A DNA stretch of 64,000 nucleotides from Mycobacterium adipatum (GCF_001644575.1 NZ_CP015596.1:496001-560000), one strand, 5' to 3'. Positions 53,856 to 63,785 are shown, counted from the first letter of the stretch. A program made the numbers and translations. Notes: generated by a model from the letters alone, not told the origin.

Positions 53856-53885
53856 CCAGGCCGGCCCCCGCGGGGACCGGCCTGG
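53856..53885. terminator. Bidirectional hairpin between DUF808 gene and katG
   Basis: CCAGGCCGG (53856-53864) pairs perfectly with CCGGCCTGG (53877-53885) around a 12-base loop that is itself partly paired. It lies a few bases after the DUF808 stop and 14 bases after the katG stop on the other strand, so it probably ends both transcripts. Confidence 0.75.
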
Positions 53886-53899
53886 AATGAGGGCTGCAG

Positions 53900-56086
53900 T
53901 TAGAACAGATCCGCGTTGGCGACCTTGGTCCACGCCGCGACGAAGTCCTCGACGAACTTCTGCTGCGCGTCATCCTCGGCGTACACCTCGGCCAGCGCCC
54001 GCAGCTGGGAGTTCGATCCGAACAGCAGATCGACCCGGCTCGCGGTGTACTTCGTCGCACCGCTGCTGCGATCGGTGCCGACGTAGGTGCCGTCGTCAGC
54101 CGGCGACGGTCCCCACTTGGTGCCCATGTCCAGCAGATTGACGAAGAAATCGTTGCTCAGCTGTCCCGGTTTGTCGGTGAACACACCCAACTCGGTGCCG
54201 CCGTAGTTGGTGCCCAGGACCCGCAGGCCGCCGACGAGCGCGGTCATCTCCGGGGCCGACAGGCCCAGCAGGTTGGCCCGGTCGATCAGCTGGTACTCGG
54301 CGGGCAGCGACAGACCCTTGCCGACGTAGTTGCGGAATCCGTCGGCCTGGGGCTCCAGGTAGGCGAACGATTCGACATCGGTCTGCTCCTGGGTGGCGTC
54401 GCCGCGACCCGAGGTGAACGGCACCGGCACATCGAAGCCGGCGTCCTTGATCGCCTTCTCCAGACCCACGACGCCACCGAGGACGACGAGGTCGGCGAAG
54501 GACACCGCGACACCCGCGGAACCCTGGATCTCTTCCAGCTTGGCGATCACCTGGGTCAGCTCGTCGGTCTCGTTGGCCTCCCAACCGATCTGGGGCTGCA
54601 GGCGGATCCGGCCGCCGTTGGCACCACCGCGCATATCGCTGTCGCGGTAGGAGGACGCGGCCTTCCACGCCGTCGAAACCAGCTGTGCAACAGTCAGACC
54701 CGAGTTGGCGATGGCGGTCTTCAGCGTCGCGACGTCGGCGTCGGACAGCGGCGTGCCGGCGGGCACGATGTCCTGCCAGAGCCAGGTCTCCTTCGGCACC
54801 AACGGTCCGAGGTAGCGTTCCACCGGGCCCATGTCGCGGTGCAGCAGCTTGAACCAGGCCTTGGCGAACTCCTCGGCCAGCTCCTCCGGGTGATCCAGCC
54901 AGCGCCGGGTGATCTTCTCGAAGCCCGGGTCCATCCGCATGGACAGGTCGGTGGTCAGCATGCCGGGATGGGTCCGGCCGCTGCCCTGCGCCATCGGCAC
55001 CGAGTTGGCCCAGCCGTTGTCCTTGGGCCGCCACTGGTGCGCACCGGCGGGGCTCTGGAACAGTTCCCACTCGTTGCCGTAGAGGATCTCCAGGAAGCTG
55101 TTGTCCCACTTGGTCGGGGTGTGCGTCCAGGTGACCTCGAGGCCGGAGCTGACGGTGTCGTTGCCGACCCCGGAGTTGGCCCAGCCCAGACCCTGCATCT
55201 CCAGCGAAGCGGCCTCCGGCTCGGGACCGTTCTCCACCGTGGTGGCGCCGTGGGTCTTGCCGAAGGTGTGGCCGCCGACGATCAGCGCAGCGGTTTCGAC
55301 ATCGTTCATCGCCATCCGACCGAATGTCTCACGAATATCGGTGGCAGCCGCCAGCGGATCCGGATTGCCTTCGGGGCCTTCGGGGTTGACGTAGATCAGA
55401 CCCATATGGCTGGCGCCCAGCGGGTTCTCCAGCTTGGTGCGGTCGCCGTTGGCGCCGGCGTAGCGTTCCTGGCTGCCCAGCCATTCGTGCTCGGCGCCCC
55501 AGTAGACATCCTCCTCGGGCTCCCAGTAGTCCGGGCGACCGAACGCGAAACCGGCGGTCTTGAAGCCCATCTTCTCCAGGGCGCGGTTGCCCGCGAAGAC
55601 CAGCAGATCCGACCAGGACAGCTGCTTGCCGTACTTCTTCTTCACCGGCCACAGCAGGCGGCGGGCCTTGTCCAGGCTGACGTTGTCGGGCCAGCTGTTC
55701 AGCGGGGCGAAGCGCTGCATGCCCTTACCGCCGCCGCCGCGACCGTCGACCACCCGGTAGGTGCCGGCGGCATGCCAGGTCATCCGGATGAAGAACGGGC
55801 CGTAGTGCCCGAAGTCCGCGGGCCACCAGTCCTGCGAGTCGGTCATCACCGCATCGACGTCGGCCGTGAGCGCATCGACATCCAGGCTCTGCACGGCCTC
55901 CCGGTAATCGAAGCCGGGATGAGGGTTGATGGCCGGCGGATCCTTCTGCAGGATCTTGAGGTTGACCGCGTTCGGCCACCAGTCGCGGTTGCTGCCGCCC
56001 TCGACGGGCGGCTTGATCAGCATCGGACACTGGGCCTCGGTCGGCTCGGTCTGCGCCTCACCGATCGGGGGACTTGTCTCAGGCAC
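53900..56086 (-). CDS. katG: Catalase-peroxidase KatG
   Basis: A 728-residue haem enzyme that removes hydrogen peroxide. Distal residues are Arg101, Trp104 and His105 ([11 protein letters not shown]). The Met-Tyr-Trp cross-link residues are Trp104, Tyr232 and Met258. The proximal haem ligand is His273 in [10 protein letters not shown]. The serine near 313-314 (DTVSSGLEV) is in the region of M. tuberculosis Ser315. GTG 56086 gives MPETSPP, matching the known N terminus, with AGAGGATC upstream. It lies 35 bases after furA in the standard furA-katG order. Confidence 0.96.
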   Translation of the reverse strand: MPETSPPIGEAQTEPTEAQCPMLIKPPVEGGSNRDWWPNAVNLKILQKDPPAINPHPGFDYREAVQSLDVDALTADVDAVMTDSQDWWPADFGHYGPFFIRMTWHAAGTYRVVDGRGGGGKGMQRFAPLNSWPDNVSLDKARRLLWPVKKKYGKQLSWSDLLVFAGNRALEKMGFKTAGFAFGRPDYWEPEEDVYWGAEHEWLGSQERYAGANGDRTKLENPLGASHMGLIYVNPEGPEGNPDPLAAATDIRETFGRMAMNDVETAALIVGGHTFGKTHGATTVENGPEPEAASLEMQGLGWANSGVGNDTVSSGLEVTWTHTPTKWDNSFLEILYGNEWELFQSPAGAHQWRPKDNGWANSVPMAQGSGRTHPGMLTTDLSMRMDPGFEKITRRWLDHPEELAEEFAKAWFKLLHRDMGPVERYLGPLVPKETWLWQDIVPAGTPLSDADVATLKTAIANSGLTVAQLVSTAWKAASSYRDSDMRGGANGGRIRLQPQIGWEANETDELTQVIAKLEEIQGSAGVAVSFADLVVLGGVVGLEKAIKDAGFDVPVPFTSGRGDATQEQTDVESFAYLEPQADGFRNYVGKGLSLPAEYQLIDRANLLGLSAPEMTALVGGLRVLGTNYGGTELGVFTDKPGQLSNDFFVNLLDMGTKWGPSPADDGTYVGTDRSSGATKYTASRVDLLFGSNSQLRALAEVYAEDDAQQKFVEDFVAAWTKVANADLF

Positions 56087-56121
56087 TTGTGGATCCTCTC
56101 CGGGGCTGTCGGACGGGTTAC

Positions 56122-56574
56122 TTACTTCGAACCGGCTTGCGGCTGAAGATGTTGCAGGGTGATGCACTCGGGGCACAGGCCCCAATAGATGACCTCGGCT
56201 TCATCGATCGCGAACCCGAGATCATCGGCGGCGGTCAGGCACGGGGCCTCCCCGACCGCACAGTCGACGTCGGCGATGACCCCACACGAACGGCACACGA
56301 TGTGGTGGTGGTTGTCGCCGACCCGTGACTCGTAGCGAGCCACCGATCCGGACGGTTGGATGCGGCGCACCAGGCCGGCGGCGGTGAGCGCGTTGAGCGA
56401 GTCGTAGACCGTCTGGTGCGACACCTCGGGCAACTCGGCGCGTACCGCGCGGATCACCGAGTCCGTATCGGAGTGCGGATGCCGGGATACGGCGCCGAGC
56501 ACCGCAATCCGGGGACGGGTCACGCGCAGCGCGGCGTCCCGCAGCATGCGCTGGAAGTCCGCCGTGGTGTCCAC
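56122..56574 (-). CDS. furA: Ferric uptake-family regulator FurA
   Basis: A 150-residue Fur-family repressor of furA-katG. The N-terminal winged helix includes [20 protein letters not shown]. The metal/dimer region shows [20 protein letters not shown] and the second Cxx[13 protein letters not shown]. The start is GTG 56574; a TTGACT-17-CAGACT promoter ends six bases before it, so its message is probably leaderless. katG follows on the same strand. Confidence 0.95.
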   Translation of the reverse strand: MDTTADFQRMLRDAALRVTRPRIAVLGAVSRHPHSDTDSVIRAVRAELPEVSHQTVYDSLNALTAAGLVRRIQPSGSVARYESRVGDNHHHIVCRSCGVIADVDCAVGEAPCLTAADDLGFAIDEAEVIYWGLCPECITLQHLQPQAGSK

Positions 56575-56580
56575 GAACCG

Positions 56581-56609
56581 AGTCTGTCCCGCTTTCTGGA
56601 ATTAGTCAA
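56581..56609 (-). promoter_or_regulatory. furA promoter and probable FurA site
   Basis: On the minus strand TTGACT (56609-56604) and CAGACT (56586-56581) are 17 bases apart, with GTG 56574 six bases further. The A/T-rich TTGACTAATTCCAGAAAG stretch resembles the FurA-bound sequence upstream of furA in other mycobacteria, as remembered. The promoter is seen; FurA binding is by analogy. Confidence 0.65.
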
Positions 56610-56697
56610 GAAAAACCTCGGGGTGTGTTTCGGTGGCCCGTTCGCGTCCCCGAGGTGACGCGCCGGTTGTTTCCGGGGCACACATAGGGTGTCGGAA

Positions 56698-57882
56698 ATG
56701 ACCGGTCTGCGACGTGCCCTGCGCGCCACCCTGATGCTCGTGCTCGCCGTGGTTCTCGCAGTGCCCGGGATCGCGCATGCCGCGGCGCCGGACTGGTCCG
56801 GTCTGGATGCCCGCTACTACGCCGGCCCGATCCCCCCGGCCGGCAGTCTCATCCAGACGGTGCCGCTGGCACCGCACCTGTCGGTGGCCGGCGCCGGGGC
56901 GGCCTACCGGATCCTGTACTCCACCACCGATCAGCACCGGGCCCCGGCGGTGAGTACCGCCGCGGTGTTCGTCCCCCGCACCCCGGCACCGCCGGGCGGC
57001 TACCCCGTGATCGCGTGGGCACACGGCACCGTCGGCCTCGGTGACGACTGCACGCCGTCCGCGCTGCCACGGACCCCGCGCGACAACGAGTACCTGTCGC
57101 ATTGGCTCGACGAGGGCTACGTCATCGTCGCCAGCGACTACGCCGGGCTGGGCACCCCCGGACTGATGAGCTACCTCAACAGCGTCACCACCGCGCACGG
57201 TGTTATCGACTCGGTGATCGCCGCACACCGGATGGCCATCCCGCTGTCCCCGAAGTGGGCCATCGTCGGCCAGTCCCAGGGCGGCGGTGCCGCGGTGGCG
57301 AGCGCCCGCTGGGCCACCGAGTTCAGCGCCGGCAGCGGATTGGACTACCGCGGTGTGGTCGCCACCGGCACCCCGGCGAACATCCAGAAGTTCGTGGCGC
57401 AGGCCGGGCCCGATCTGACGCTTCCCGAACTGGGGGCGGTCGCCAACGCCTACACGGCTTACATCCTGGCGGCGCTGCGGGAGGCCCGGCCGGACCTGGA
57501 CATCAACAGCGTGCTGTCCCCGGCCGGTCTGAACGCCGCCGCCCGCGCCGAGACGGTGTGCGTGCACCCGCTCACCGATGAGCTCGCCGAGCTCACCCCG
57601 GCGGCGATGTTCTCCGCCCCGCTGCTCTCGATCCCGGGAATCGAGCGGGCACTCAACGACTTCATGGGTACCCCGGTGTCCGGTTATGACCGGCCGATCT
57701 TCCTGGGGGTGGGCCTGCTCGACCGGGATGTGCCACCGGCCTCGACGCTGGCGTTCTACGACCAGCTGGTGGCCGCGAACCAGAACGTCGAACTCCGCAT
57801 CTACCCGGAGGAAGACCACAGCGGAACGGTGCTGGCCTCGCTGGTCGATTCGACGCCGTTCCTGCGCAACGCTTTCGCTTAG
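56698..57882 (+). CDS. Secreted lipase (LIP family)
   Basis: A 394-residue secreted alpha/beta hydrolase. A signal peptide covers residues 1-28 (ending GIAHA). The nucleophile is Ser193 in GQSQGGGAA. YPVIAWAHGTVGLGDDCTPS and SDYAGLGTPG are marks of the fungal/actinobacterial secretory lipase family. EEDHSGTV near the end supplies the histidine. ATG 56698 is favoured over GTG 56689 because TAGGGT ends seven bases before it. It diverges from furA. Confidence 0.87.
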   Translation: MTGLRRALRATLMLVLAVVLAVPGIAHAAAPDWSGLDARYYAGPIPPAGSLIQTVPLAPHLSVAGAGAAYRILYSTTDQHRAPAVSTAAVFVPRTPAPPGGYPVIAWAHGTVGLGDDCTPSALPRTPRDNEYLSHWLDEGYVIVASDYAGLGTPGLMSYLNSVTTAHGVIDSVIAAHRMAIPLSPKWAIVGQSQGGGAAVASARWATEFSAGSGLDYRGVVATGTPANIQKFVAQAGPDLTLPELGAVANAYTAYILAALREARPDLDINSVLSPAGLNAAARAETVCVHPLTDELAELTPAAMFSAPLLSIPGIERALNDFMGTPVSGYDRPIFLGVGLLDRDVPPASTLAFYDQLVAANQNVELRIYPEEDHSGTVLASLVDSTPFLRNAFA

Positions 57883-58550
57883 TCGCCGGCCAGGAACCGG
57901 GCGTCGACGGTCGCCGAGACCTCGATGTCCTCGGGGACCAGCTCGACATCGCCACCGCCGGCCGGGGTGGCCGCGGCGCGCAGAAAGCTGCCGCCGTGGC
58001 CGGCCTCGGCAAGCTGCTGCACACCCAGCATCCCGGCGTCGGCGATGGCCACCGGGCGCACCGGGCCAAGTCCCAGCGCGTCGGCATAGTGTTGCGCCCG
58101 GGCGGCGGCATCGCGAACGGCGCGGGTGCGCGCATCGGCCACCAGCGCGTCCTGCCGGGCGGCGGTGAGCGCCCAAATGACCTGTGCCACACGGAATCCC
58201 TCGGTACCGGAGACATGCTCGCCCACCCACCGCGACAGTGCGGCGAAGTCAGCGAACTTCACCTCGACGCCGACGGAGGCGTGGTGCACCATCGGCAGCT
58301 GCTTACCGTCCTTGTGCCAGGGTCGGCGTGACCAGGTACGCAGCTGCTCGACCGACCACCAGGTGATCGGCGCCGGCTCGGCGCTCTGCAACCGCGTGAT
58401 CGAGTCCTTCAGCACGCCGAGATCGTGGGCCACCCGGTCATAGACCGTCCCCATATCCGCGCCCTCGTAGGCGATCGACGCCCGCACGGTCCCGCGTTCG
58501 GGCGGCTGGAAGGCGGAGAACGTTCCGCGCACCGTGATCTCGGTCGGCAT
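57879..58550 (-). CDS. SIMPL domain (DUF541) protein
   Basis: A 223-residue protein covering one SIMPL domain: ITVRGTFSAFQPPERGTVRA at the start, then the helix with VLKDSITRLQ and the end ARAQHYADALGLGPVRPVAIAD. It lacks a signal peptide, so it appears cytoplasmic, unlike many family members. No reaction is known. Its stop overlaps the lipase stop region by four bases. Confidence 0.82.
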   Translation of the reverse strand: MPTEITVRGTFSAFQPPERGTVRASIAYEGADMGTVYDRVAHDLGVLKDSITRLQSAEPAPITWWSVEQLRTWSRRPWHKDGKQLPMVHHASVGVEVKFADFAALSRWVGEHVSGTEGFRVAQVIWALTAARQDALVADARTRAVRDAAARAQHYADALGLGPVRPVAIADAGMLGVQQLAEAGHGGSFLRAAATPAGGGDVELVPEDIEVSATVDARFLAGD

Positions 58551-58673
58551 CTTCGAAGCCTAGCCACGAAACGCCGATCCGCCCCCGAGATATCCGGATC
58601 GGGGGTGCACGCTGTTTCACGATTCGGTGCGAATGTGCACAATGGTTTGCCGATCAAGGGGATGGGGTGGGGT

Positions 58674-59612
58674 GTGCCGGTGCTGAACACGGTGCTGCGC
58701 CGCCGGATGCTGCTCATCTATCTCGGCATCAGCCTGGTGATGTATCTGTTGTCGATCCTGAGCGCGGCGGGGCGACCCGATGTCTGGGGTGAACGGATCT
58801 CCGTGGCCCTGGCCATCGTCGGCCTGTTGGCCGCGCTCCCGCGGCCGCTGTGCGGGTGGCGCTACTGGTTGGCGTGCGCGTGCGCGTGCAGCGCCCCGCT
58901 GGCGGCGCTGCCGGGTCACCAGGAACCGGCCGCGCAGGTGTGGGTTCTGGTCCCGGTGATCCTCATCGCGGTGTTCGTGCGGAGCTGGCATCGGCCGACG
59001 ACGGCGCGCATCGTCGGTGCGCTGCTGGCGGTGGGCGTCCTGCTCGGGATGGGGATCGCGCCGGCCCCCGTCCCGGCGCTGTGGTTCGCGCTGTTCCCGG
59101 TGTGCATCCTGGGCGCCGCCGAACTGCTCGGGTTGCTGCATGCGGCGTTGATCGAGGCCGCGCTGCGGGATCCGCTGACATCGGTGTGGAATCGCGGCGG
59201 GCTGAACAAGGAACTCGACGACCTGCTGCCGCGGGCCCGGCGGCGGAGGGAGCCACTGGCCGTCATCGTGCTCGACATCGACGATTTCAAGTCGGTGAAC
59301 GACCGCGACGGGCACGCCGCCGGGGACACCGTCCTCATCCAATTGACCCGGCGCTGGACCCGCCAACTCCCGCCCTCGGCGCTTCTCGGCCGTCTTGGCG
59401 GCGACGAGTTCGTCGCCGTCGTGGCCGGTTACGACCAGGATCGGGCGCGGACGTTGGCCGGCACGCTCAGCGGTGACGGCCCGGTGCACGTCAGCACCGG
59501 TGTCGCCGTCGGGCGCGGGTACGAGCCGGGATCGTTCGCGGCGTTGGTCACCGAGGCTGACCGCGATCTCTACCGGCAGAAGAGCGATCGCAAGAGCACC
59601 GACGCCGGCTAG
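58674..59612 (+). CDS. Membrane-bound diguanylate cyclase (GGDEF)
   Basis: A 312-residue protein with about six N-terminal membrane segments (residues 5-155) and a GGDEF domain. The active site is RLGGDEFVAVV, preceded by DPLTSVWNRGGL and LDIDDFKSVNDRDGHAAGD, so catalysis of cyclic di-GMP looks intact. No RxxD inhibitory site precedes GGDEF, and no EAL domain is attached. GTG 58674 is preferred because GGGGATGGGG lies upstream; ATG 58662 is possible. Confidence 0.85.
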   Translation: MPVLNTVLRRRMLLIYLGISLVMYLLSILSAAGRPDVWGERISVALAIVGLLAALPRPLCGWRYWLACACACSAPLAALPGHQEPAAQVWVLVPVILIAVFVRSWHRPTTARIVGALLAVGVLLGMGIAPAPVPALWFALFPVCILGAAELLGLLHAALIEAALRDPLTSVWNRGGLNKELDDLLPRARRRREPLAVIVLDIDDFKSVNDRDGHAAGDTVLIQLTRRWTRQLPPSALLGRLGGDEFVAVVAGYDQDRARTLAGTLSGDGPVHVSTGVAVGRGYEPGSFAALVTEADRDLYRQKSDRKSTDAG

Positions 59613-60448
59613 GGAGACGCCGGAACCGGCAGTGTCCCCATCGGCCGCGTGTAGGCGGATTCCACGATCGGACGCAGCCGGGCATCGTCGCCCACCTTCT
59701 GGCTGTTGGGCGTCCACTGTTGGGTGACCATCGGCAGGAAGTAGGTGGCGGGCGCGCCCAGGATGTAGGTGGCATTGCCCTCGACGAACGTCTTGTTGGC
59801 CGGGTCGTTGAGCCCGATCCCGCTGTAGTCGTTGTGCACCGGTTTCAGTTCGCCCTTGCCCCCGACCAGATTCGCCGCGCTGCGATTCTTCTTGGCGTCG
59901 GCGTTGCTCAGGTCGTTCGGGCAGTCGGCGAAGTAGTCGTACTGGCGCGCGATGACCTTGACGGTGTACGGGGTGTCATCGGGGAAGCCGTTCCCGCCGT
60001 ATGCGGCCACACAGCCGCTGCCCGGCACGTTGGCGCACCCGTTGTACTTGCTTTCCAGATCACCGGTCATCACGAATGTCACTGTGGCCGGGTCGATATC
60101 GCTGGTCGGTCCGTAGCGCCGCAGCCACGCGTCGGCGACCTGGGCGCCCTGGCTGTGCCCGGCGACGATCTTGCGCCCCGGGGTCGAATGCAGCATCTGG
60201 TCGAGCTTGTCAGCGCCGTTGTTGGTATTGGTGGCCCCCGGGAAGTTGTTGTACGGCACCTTGACCACCTCATTGGGCGCGGCGAAGAGCTCCCCGCGCA
60301 GCCAATCGGCGTCCAGCGGGCCGAACGCCGGGGCCAAGGTGAGCACGGTGGCCCCGCCCGGCCCGGGCGCGGCCGTGGCCGGCACCGGCGCCACCATCGC
60401 GGCGCTCATCCCGAACAGCAGCGCCGCGGTGGCGCGCAAAACCTTCAT
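59609..60448 (-). CDS. Secreted PE-PPE-domain alpha/beta hydrolase
   Basis: A 279-residue secreted protein with the PE-PPE serine-hydrolase domain but no PE or PPE head. The signal peptide ends near residue 27 (VPATAAPG). The nucleophile is Ser99 in AGHSQGAQVADAWLRR. VKVIARQYDYFADCPND and cysteines at GCANVPGSGC follow. It is probably an esterase on the cell surface. ATG 60448 has GGGAG eight bases upstream. Confidence 0.85.
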   Translation of the reverse strand: MKVLRATAALLFGMSAAMVAPVPATAAPGPGGATVLTLAPAFGPLDADWLRGELFAAPNEVVKVPYNNFPGATNTNNGADKLDQMLHSTPGRKIVAGHSQGAQVADAWLRRYGPTSDIDPATVTFVMTGDLESKYNGCANVPGSGCVAAYGGNGFPDDTPYTVKVIARQYDYFADCPNDLSNADAKKNRSAANLVGGKGELKPVHNDYSGIGLNDPANKTFVEGNATYILGAPATYFLPMVTQQWTPNSQKVGDDARLRPIVESAYTRPMGTLPVPASP

Positions 60449-60661
60449 CGATGTTCTCCCCCTTGCCGAAACGGCATCGCTGGACTTGGCCCCCACCACG
60501 ATGGTGTGCGACGCCGCCACCGGAACCCAAGCGCTGTGTCGCGAATAGCGGTGAGTTGATGCGGATATGAGACCAGCGCTGTCGGTCTCGCACGCACCGC
60601 AGCGCGCGGGTTTACACTCACGTCAAATAGCACCCGGGCGCCCCCCGAGAAGGAGACACTG

Positions 60662-60931
60662 ATGGTCACACGCATGACGACCTTGCTGACCGGCGCATTG
60701 CTCGGCGCCTCGGCGGCGATCCTGGTGGTGAGCGCGCCGACGGCCGGCGCCGATGTCTGTGCCGGGGTCGACGGTCGGCACTTCGCCGCCGGCGGGTGCA
60801 CCAACGTCGCCGGCGACGTGGCGGCCGGCGCGGCGATCGCCGCGGTGCACACCCCGTATTTCCCGGGTGAGATCCCCTGCTACACCGTGGAAGGCGTGCC
60901 CTACTTCACGCCGCCGGGGTATCCCTGCTAG
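60662..60931 (+). CDS. Small secreted cysteine-containing protein
   Basis: An 89-residue protein. A signal peptide covers residues 1 to about 30 (cleavage near AGA-DV). The 59-residue mature part has four cysteines (VCAG, GGCTN, IPCYT and the C-terminal PPGYPC), suggesting two disulfides, and is Gly/Pro-rich. GAGAAGGAG precedes the ATG. No family is recognised; similar short secreted proteins occur in mycobacteria. Confidence 0.75.
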   Translation: MVTRMTTLLTGALLGASAAILVVSAPTAGADVCAGVDGRHFAAGGCTNVAGDVAAGAAIAAVHTPYFPGEIPCYTVEGVPYFTPPGYPC

Positions 60932-61052
60932 CCAGGGCACCTGAGCTCGCCGATCGGTGACGGCGGGGGAGCACCGCCCGGCACGGAAATTGGTGCCGCG
61001 GCGGCCCGCGCGCCCATGCGACGATGAGATGCGGACGCTAAGGGGGCGGGGA

Positions 61053-62876
61053 GTGTCGGTGACGGTGTCGACGGTGCAGGCGTCGCGACCCGAGCAGCTG
61101 GTCGCTGCCGCCACCGAACTCGGCACCAAGATCGCCGCGCTGGACACGACAATGGCGGCGCAACGCCAAGCATTGGCCCAGATGCGGGCCGGCTGGCAGG
61201 GCCAGGCGGCGTCGACCGCGATCATCAAGGCCGAGCAGAACCTCAACCGGCAGGAGGAGCTGCGCGCCCGGCTGTCCGCGCTGCGCCAGGCGCTCACCAC
61301 CGGGGGTATCCAGTTGGGGTTCACCCGCAACGGGCTGCTCACCACCGTCGCCATGCTGCGCGCCGTCGGCTGGCAGGTCGCCGAGGACGGCGCCGCCACC
61401 GCTCCCCCGCTGCCGCCGATCCTGCGGCTGATGGCCCCGGCGTGGACAGCCATCCTGCAGAAGCTGCTCGCGGTGTTCGCTCAGATCGACGCCCAAACCG
61501 CCGCCGCTATCCAGGCCGCGATCGCCGGTCCGGTGCCGGAAACCCCGCCCGGCACACTCGGCGATCCCCGCACACTCCCGTCGCCGGGGACCAGCCCCGA
61601 GGACGTCAAGACGTGGTGGGATTCGCTCAGCCAGTTCGAGAAGAGCCAACTCATCGCCGAGCACCCCCCGGAGTTGGGCAACCTCAACGGCATCCCCGCC
61701 GACGTCCGGGATCAGGTGAATCAGGCTGTCCTGCAGGATGATCTGGCCCGGGTGACCGACGTCGCCGACCGGCACGGGGTGTCTACCGACGAGGTGCTGG
61801 CCAACCCCGGCGCCTACGGGCTCTCCGCCGCGGATGCCACCCGCTACACCAACGCCGTGCAGACCCAGAAGGGTCTGGACAAGATGGCGTCCGAAGGCAA
61901 GAAGGACCGCCCAGTGATGCTGTGGGCCTACGACCCGCTGGCCTATCACGGGCAGGGGAAGGCCGCGGTGGCGATCGGCAACCCGGACAAGGCACAGAAC
62001 ACCGCGGTGGTGGTGCCCGGCACCGGCAGCAGCGTCAAGGACGGCTGGCTGGAAAGCGAGAACGCCACCAACCTGTATGACCAGATGCGCAGGGGCGACC
62101 CCGATGAGACGACATCGGTGATCGCCTGGATGGGGTATGACGCCCCCGACAGCCCCACCGATCCGCGTATCGCCACGCCCGGGTTGGCCCGATCCGGCGG
62201 CGACCTGCTGGCCGCCGATGTCAACGGACTGTCCGCCACCCATGAGGGCGGGCCCACCAATGTCACCGTCATCGGGCATTCCTACGGGTCGACGACGGTG
62301 GCCGACGCGTTCGCCGGCAGCGGGATGAAGGCCGACAATGCGGTGCTGATCGGCAGCCCCGGAACGGATCTGGCCAACAGCGCGGCGGATTTTCACCTGC
62401 CCGAGGGCGGCCAGGTCTACGTCGGTGCCGCCTCCAGCGACCCGGTGACCTGGCTGAGTCAGGCCGGCCCGCTGCCCGACATCATCAACCGGGAGCTGGG
62501 CTATCCGCTGGGTCTGGAGGCCGGGCTCGGCCGGGATCCGGCCGGGGACGGTTTCGGCTCGGTGCGTTTCGACGCCGAGGTGCCCGGCCGCGGCGGCCTG
62601 CCGGATTTCGGCGACCATTCCCGCTATTACGACGTGGGCAGTGAATCGTTGCGGGCGATGACCGATATCGCCAACGGTGACGGGTCCACCCTGGCCGATA
62701 ACGGGCTGACCGCCGAGGGGCGCCGGCAGCCGCATATCGGCCTGCCCGATCAACTGGATCTGCCGGGTCTGCCCCCGATCGGCCTGCCCGACTGGGACAC
62801 TCCGATACCCGGCACCCCTGCCCTCAATGACCCGGAAGGCGACCGTGGCACCGTCACCAATGACCACCAGTACTGA
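61053..62876 (+). CDS. WXG100-like N-terminal domain fused to DUF1023 alpha/beta hydrolase
   Basis: A 607-residue protein. Residues 1-100 form two helices around Trp48-Gln-Gly50 (RAGWQGQAAS), a WXG100-like module. A helical middle follows. Residues 290-560 are the DUF1023 hydrolase, with nucleophile Ser410 in GHSYGSTTVADAF and late GDHSRYYDVGS supplying a histidine. There is no signal peptide, so a type VII route is plausible. GTG 61053 follows AGGGGGCGGGG. It is coupled to a lipoprotein gene and faces an EspC-like gene. Confidence 0.83.
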   Translation: MSVTVSTVQASRPEQLVAAATELGTKIAALDTTMAAQRQALAQMRAGWQGQAASTAIIKAEQNLNRQEELRARLSALRQALTTGGIQLGFTRNGLLTTVAMLRAVGWQVAEDGAATAPPLPPILRLMAPAWTAILQKLLAVFAQIDAQTAAAIQAAIAGPVPETPPGTLGDPRTLPSPGTSPEDVKTWWDSLSQFEKSQLIAEHPPELGNLNGIPADVRDQVNQAVLQDDLARVTDVADRHGVSTDEVLANPGAYGLSAADATRYTNAVQTQKGLDKMASEGKKDRPVMLWAYDPLAYHGQGKAAVAIGNPDKAQNTAVVVPGTGSSVKDGWLESENATNLYDQMRRGDPDETTSVIAWMGYDAPDSPTDPRIATPGLARSGGDLLAADVNGLSATHEGGPTNVTVIGHSYGSTTVADAFAGSGMKADNAVLIGSPGTDLANSAADFHLPEGGQVYVGAASSDPVTWLSQAGPLPDIINRELGYPLGLEAGLGRDPAGDGFGSVRFDAEVPGRGGLPDFGDHSRYYDVGSESLRAMTDIANGDGSTLADNGLTAEGRRQPHIGLPDQLDLPGLPPIGLPDWDTPIPGTPALNDPEGDRGTVTNDHQY

Positions 62877-63396
62877 CCGTGCGCGCCGCCGGGCGACGCT
62901 GTGTATCGCCGCCGTGGCCGGCGCACTACTGCTAGGAGGATGCGGGATGTTATCCGAGGGCAAGCCCAACCTTGACGGGCCGGAGATGAGCGACGAACAG
63001 ACCCGCGCCCAGGTGGTGGACCCGGCCAAGCGGCTGGTGCAGGCGGTCGGGCTGCAGCTGCGCGGCGCCGGTTTCCGGTTCTCGGCGTGCACCGATCAGG
63101 GGGTGGCGCCGTTCCGGGGGCTCGTCGAGATGGGATTCACCTTCCCCGACGGTGCTGACAAGGACGCCTACATCGAGCAGATCATCACCGCGATGAGCGC
63201 CGACGGTTGGCGCGACGGGGCCCCGGCCGGGAAGAAGCCCTATGGCCGCGCCATGCATCAGGGCGAGGTGATGGCGCTGGTGTCACCGAACCCCGACCAC
63301 CCGGACCGCGGGATCGTCGAGATCTACGGCGAGTGTCGCAACGCCGCCGACCACAGCGGTGAGGATGAGGATATCCGCGCCGAACTCACCGGTTAA
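62845..63396 (+). CDS. Lipoprotein, partner of the DUF1023 protein
   Basis: A 183-residue protein with a lipobox: LLLGGC puts the acylated cysteine at residue 33. The mature part is acidic, with two cysteines (FSACTDQGV and YGECRNAAD). No domain is recognised. GTG 62845 is chosen because GGAAGG lies six bases upstream; ATG 62827 and 62860 are in frame. It overlaps the DUF1023 gene by about 32 bases, which suggests coupled translation and a shared job, perhaps immunity or docking; that is inference. Confidence 0.8.
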   Translation: MAPSPMTTSTDRARRRATLCIAAVAGALLLGGCGMLSEGKPNLDGPEMSDEQTRAQVVDPAKRLVQAVGLQLRGAGFRFSACTDQGVAPFRGLVEMGFTFPDGADKDAYIEQIITAMSADGWRDGAPAGKKPYGRAMHQGEVMALVSPNPDHPDRGIVEIYGECRNAADHSGEDEDIRAELTG

Positions 63397-63707
63397 CGGC
63401 CCGGGATCTTGCACTTCTCGATCGCGGTGGCCGCGGCCTGATCCTGCGCCTCGTAACGCTGGGCTGCGCTATTCAGGTTGTCACCAAAGGTTTTCGCGGC
63501 GTCCGCGGCGGCGGTGGTGTCGGCGGCGACGGCGGCCTGGGCTTGCTGGCAGGCGCCGGCGGTCGCCAGCTGCGGGACCGCGGCGGCGGCCTCGCCCAGC
63601 GGGGCCTCGGCCCCCAGCGCGGCCAGGTCAGTGCCGGCGTGGGTGAAAGCGGTCGCCGCGCCGGCCAGCACCGCCGGGTCGACGATCAAGGTTTGGCCGC
63701 TGGTCAT
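63393..63707 (-). CDS. EspC-like type VII secretion target
   Basis: A 104-residue helical protein of the ESX-1 EspC-like (DUF2580) type. It starts MTSGQTLIVDPAVLAGAATA, the usual pattern of this family, and ends with the secretion motif Tyr85-Glu-Ala-Gln-Asp89 (YxxxD) inside RYEAQDQAAATAIEKC. No WxG turn is present. Its TAA shares TTAA with the lipoprotein stop. It may be exported by an ESX system. Confidence 0.82.
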   Translation of the reverse strand: MTSGQTLIVDPAVLAGAATAFTHAGTDLAALGAEAPLGEAAAAVPQLATAGACQQAQAAVAADTTAAADAAKTFGDNLNSAAQRYEAQDQAAATAIEKCKIPGR

Positions 63708-63785
63708 ATCGCACGCCTTTCACTGGCACTTCCCTGATCTTAGTTCGGTGGGGACGGTGCTCGATGCGGGAAAACGGCGCGGCTG

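Noticed and set aside
61038..63092. 684-residue open frame antisense to the DUF1023 gene
   Set aside because: It is rich in Gly/Arg/His/Gln without domain logic, as expected for the antisense frame of a GC-rich gene. The sense frame has a ribosome site, WXG and GHSYGS motifs.
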